Source: Bacillus sp. CECT 9360
GTDB taxonomy: Bacteria > Bacillota > Bacilli > Bacillales > DSM-1321
Length of the DNA stretch: 64,000 nucleotides
Direction of reading: 5' to 3'
NCBI RefSeq assembly: GCF_918741275.1
Contig: NZ_CAKKNA010000019.1
Location: forward strand, 1-64,000
The notes under the pieces were generated by a model, which saw nothing but the letters and a program-made list of their open reading frames with translations, was not told the origin of the DNA and made no database searches. The position numbers were made by a program, and so were the translations under genes. The stretch's first letter is position 1, and the number at the start of each line of letters is the position of its first letter. This document shows positions 63,285-64,000 of the stretch, piece after piece.

Positions 63285-63368
63285 AGTTCGATAATTTATA
63301 AAAAAGATTGATAATTTGTAATAAAGTTTGATCAAAATCCTATAATTTAGATAGGATTTTTCTTTATT
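63285..63368. repeat. Three degenerate 20-base repeats and an orphan terminator
   Basis: Units start at 63285 (AGTTCGATAATTT), 63305 (AGATTGATAATTT) and 63325 (AGTTTGATCA), with an exact 20-base period. The third runs into AAAATCCTAT/ATAGGATTTT (63334-63360) plus TCTTTATT, a terminator with no gene before it. Bases 63370-63715 hold nothing else I can name. Confidence 0.45.
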
Positions 63369-63721
63369 GCTTTTGTTAATGTTATAAAACTCCATTCTTG
63401 TTCTTCCACAAACGGGCCATTAAATTGAATAAGACCTTCTAAATAAAACTGGATATTTATGTTAAAATTGGCGTGAGATTGTAAAAAAATGTACTTAAAC
63501 TAAAGGGGCAGATTTGTGAAATAACAGTTATATGTAAGTTTTGATAAATTGTTAAAACAACGCATCTATTCCCTGATTTATTTTATAAAATTTGAATTAA
63601 TCCTTATCACTTTCAGTAATTGAATATTCTACACAAGGCGGATTTTCCAAATTCCTTTTTCCATTTTTTACAGTGTAAATATTTAAGGACAATAACACAA
63701 GCTATCTGTGAGGTGATGAAG

Positions 63722-64000
63722 ATGGAACAAAATCAAAAAAAATCCATTTCCATGGATAACAATGTTTTATATGAACAAACTGACATGTCTACGGGAACTG
63801 TAGAAAGAGAACAGGAGAAATTGGGTCCAAGAAACACTGAATTGAGTCGCCAATTTATAGCACAAGCTGGAGCTAATTTTTGGGGAACTTGGTACACGGT
63901 TTATTCTCATACTGCGGGTATAAATATTACCATTGCTTACAGAACAGATGCTGATACTACTGTATTAGGAAAGGTTCGTTATTGTTCTCGCTCGGAAGGT
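63722..64000 (+). CDS. Unknown protein, cut by the window end
   Basis: An open frame of 93 codons to the end of the window, with GAGGTG before the ATG. The N-terminal 45 residues are polar and probably disordered (MEQNQKKSISMDNNVLYEQT), followed by a beta-type segment with FWGTWYTVYSHTAGINITIAY. No signal peptide or transmembrane segment is seen. I do not recognise the family. Confidence 0.6.
   Translation, partial: MEQNQKKSISMDNNVLYEQTDMSTGTVEREQEKLGPRNTELSRQFIAQAGANFWGTWYTVYSHTAGINITIAYRTDADTTVLGKVRYCSRSEG

Overview
The window comes from a Bacillaceae chromosome (Bacillus, Mesobacillus or Cytobacillus-like, moderately low GC). The evidence is AAGGAGG-type ribosome binding sites, many GTG/TTG starts, U-tailed hairpin terminators, and gene order shared with Bacillus subtilis: yneR - plsY(yneS) - yneT - parE - parC, the yngJ-to-yngE leucine-degradation operon, and ykoN/ykoQ/ykoP. 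No rRNA, tRNA, CRISPR array or intact mobile element was seen. Family names come from recognising the proteins; no database search was run.

Layout. 0.2-4.7 kb: HAD phosphatase, HesB/IscA-type proteins, PadR regulator, YycC-like protein, MccF-like peptidase, plsY. 5-10.2 kb: CoA-binding protein, then parE-parC (topoisomerase IV) behind a LexA box. 10.5-13.7 kb: a bd-type oxidase operon with a secreted protein. 14.7-23.3 kb: a TetR regulator and the leucine/isovaleryl-CoA operon (acyl-CoA dehydrogenase, acyl-CoA synthetase, biotin carboxylase, biotin carrier, HMG-CoA lyase, methylglutaconyl-CoA hydratase, carboxyltransferase). 23.5-27.6 kb: an NAD-salvage operon (NrtR-like Nudix regulator, nicotinamidase-like hydrolase, nicotinate phosphoribosyltransferase, NAD synthetase). 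27.7-34.4 kb: DinB-like protein, a Dph6-like ATP pyrophosphatase with an in-frame TGA, acyl-CoA synthetase, TolB-like propeller, decayed GNAT. 34.6-36.2 kb: small membrane proteins and a SpoIISA/SpoIISB-like toxin-antitoxin pair. 36.3-43.3 kb: DUF3900 protein, phosphodiesterase, HemAT oxygen sensor, amino-acid permease, LysE exporter, Fe-alcohol dehydrogenase. 43.4-47.6 kb: tiny unknown proteins, YetF-like protein, glutaminase, and an NlpC/P60 protein lacking its catalytic residues. 47.6-54.4 kb: glycosyltransferase, phosphoesterases, Fpg-like glycosylase, HtrA protease, methionine aminopeptidase, PPOX protein. 54.6-58.6 kb: secreted phosphoesterase and a decayed peptide ABC permease pair. 58.7-63.2 kb: pstSCAB-phoU phosphate uptake. 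63.7 kb to the end: an incomplete unknown gene.

The strongest unusual signal is a pair of genes interrupted by one in-frame TGA each but otherwise open: a HesB-like gene (TGA at 3876-3878) and a Dph6-like ATP pyrophosphatase gene (TGA at 28415-28417). In the HesB-like gene the TGA falls at the family's conserved Cys/Sec position and is followed, 17 bases later, by a hairpin with a bulged U and a GGA loop that fits a bacterial SECIS element. This suggests selenocysteine decoding. The Dph6-like case could be a less familiar selenoprotein, but it may also be a nonsense mutation. Several other genes carry single-base frameshifts (GNAT, a small membrane protein, Fpg-like, ABC permeases), so decay or sequencing error must be kept in mind there.
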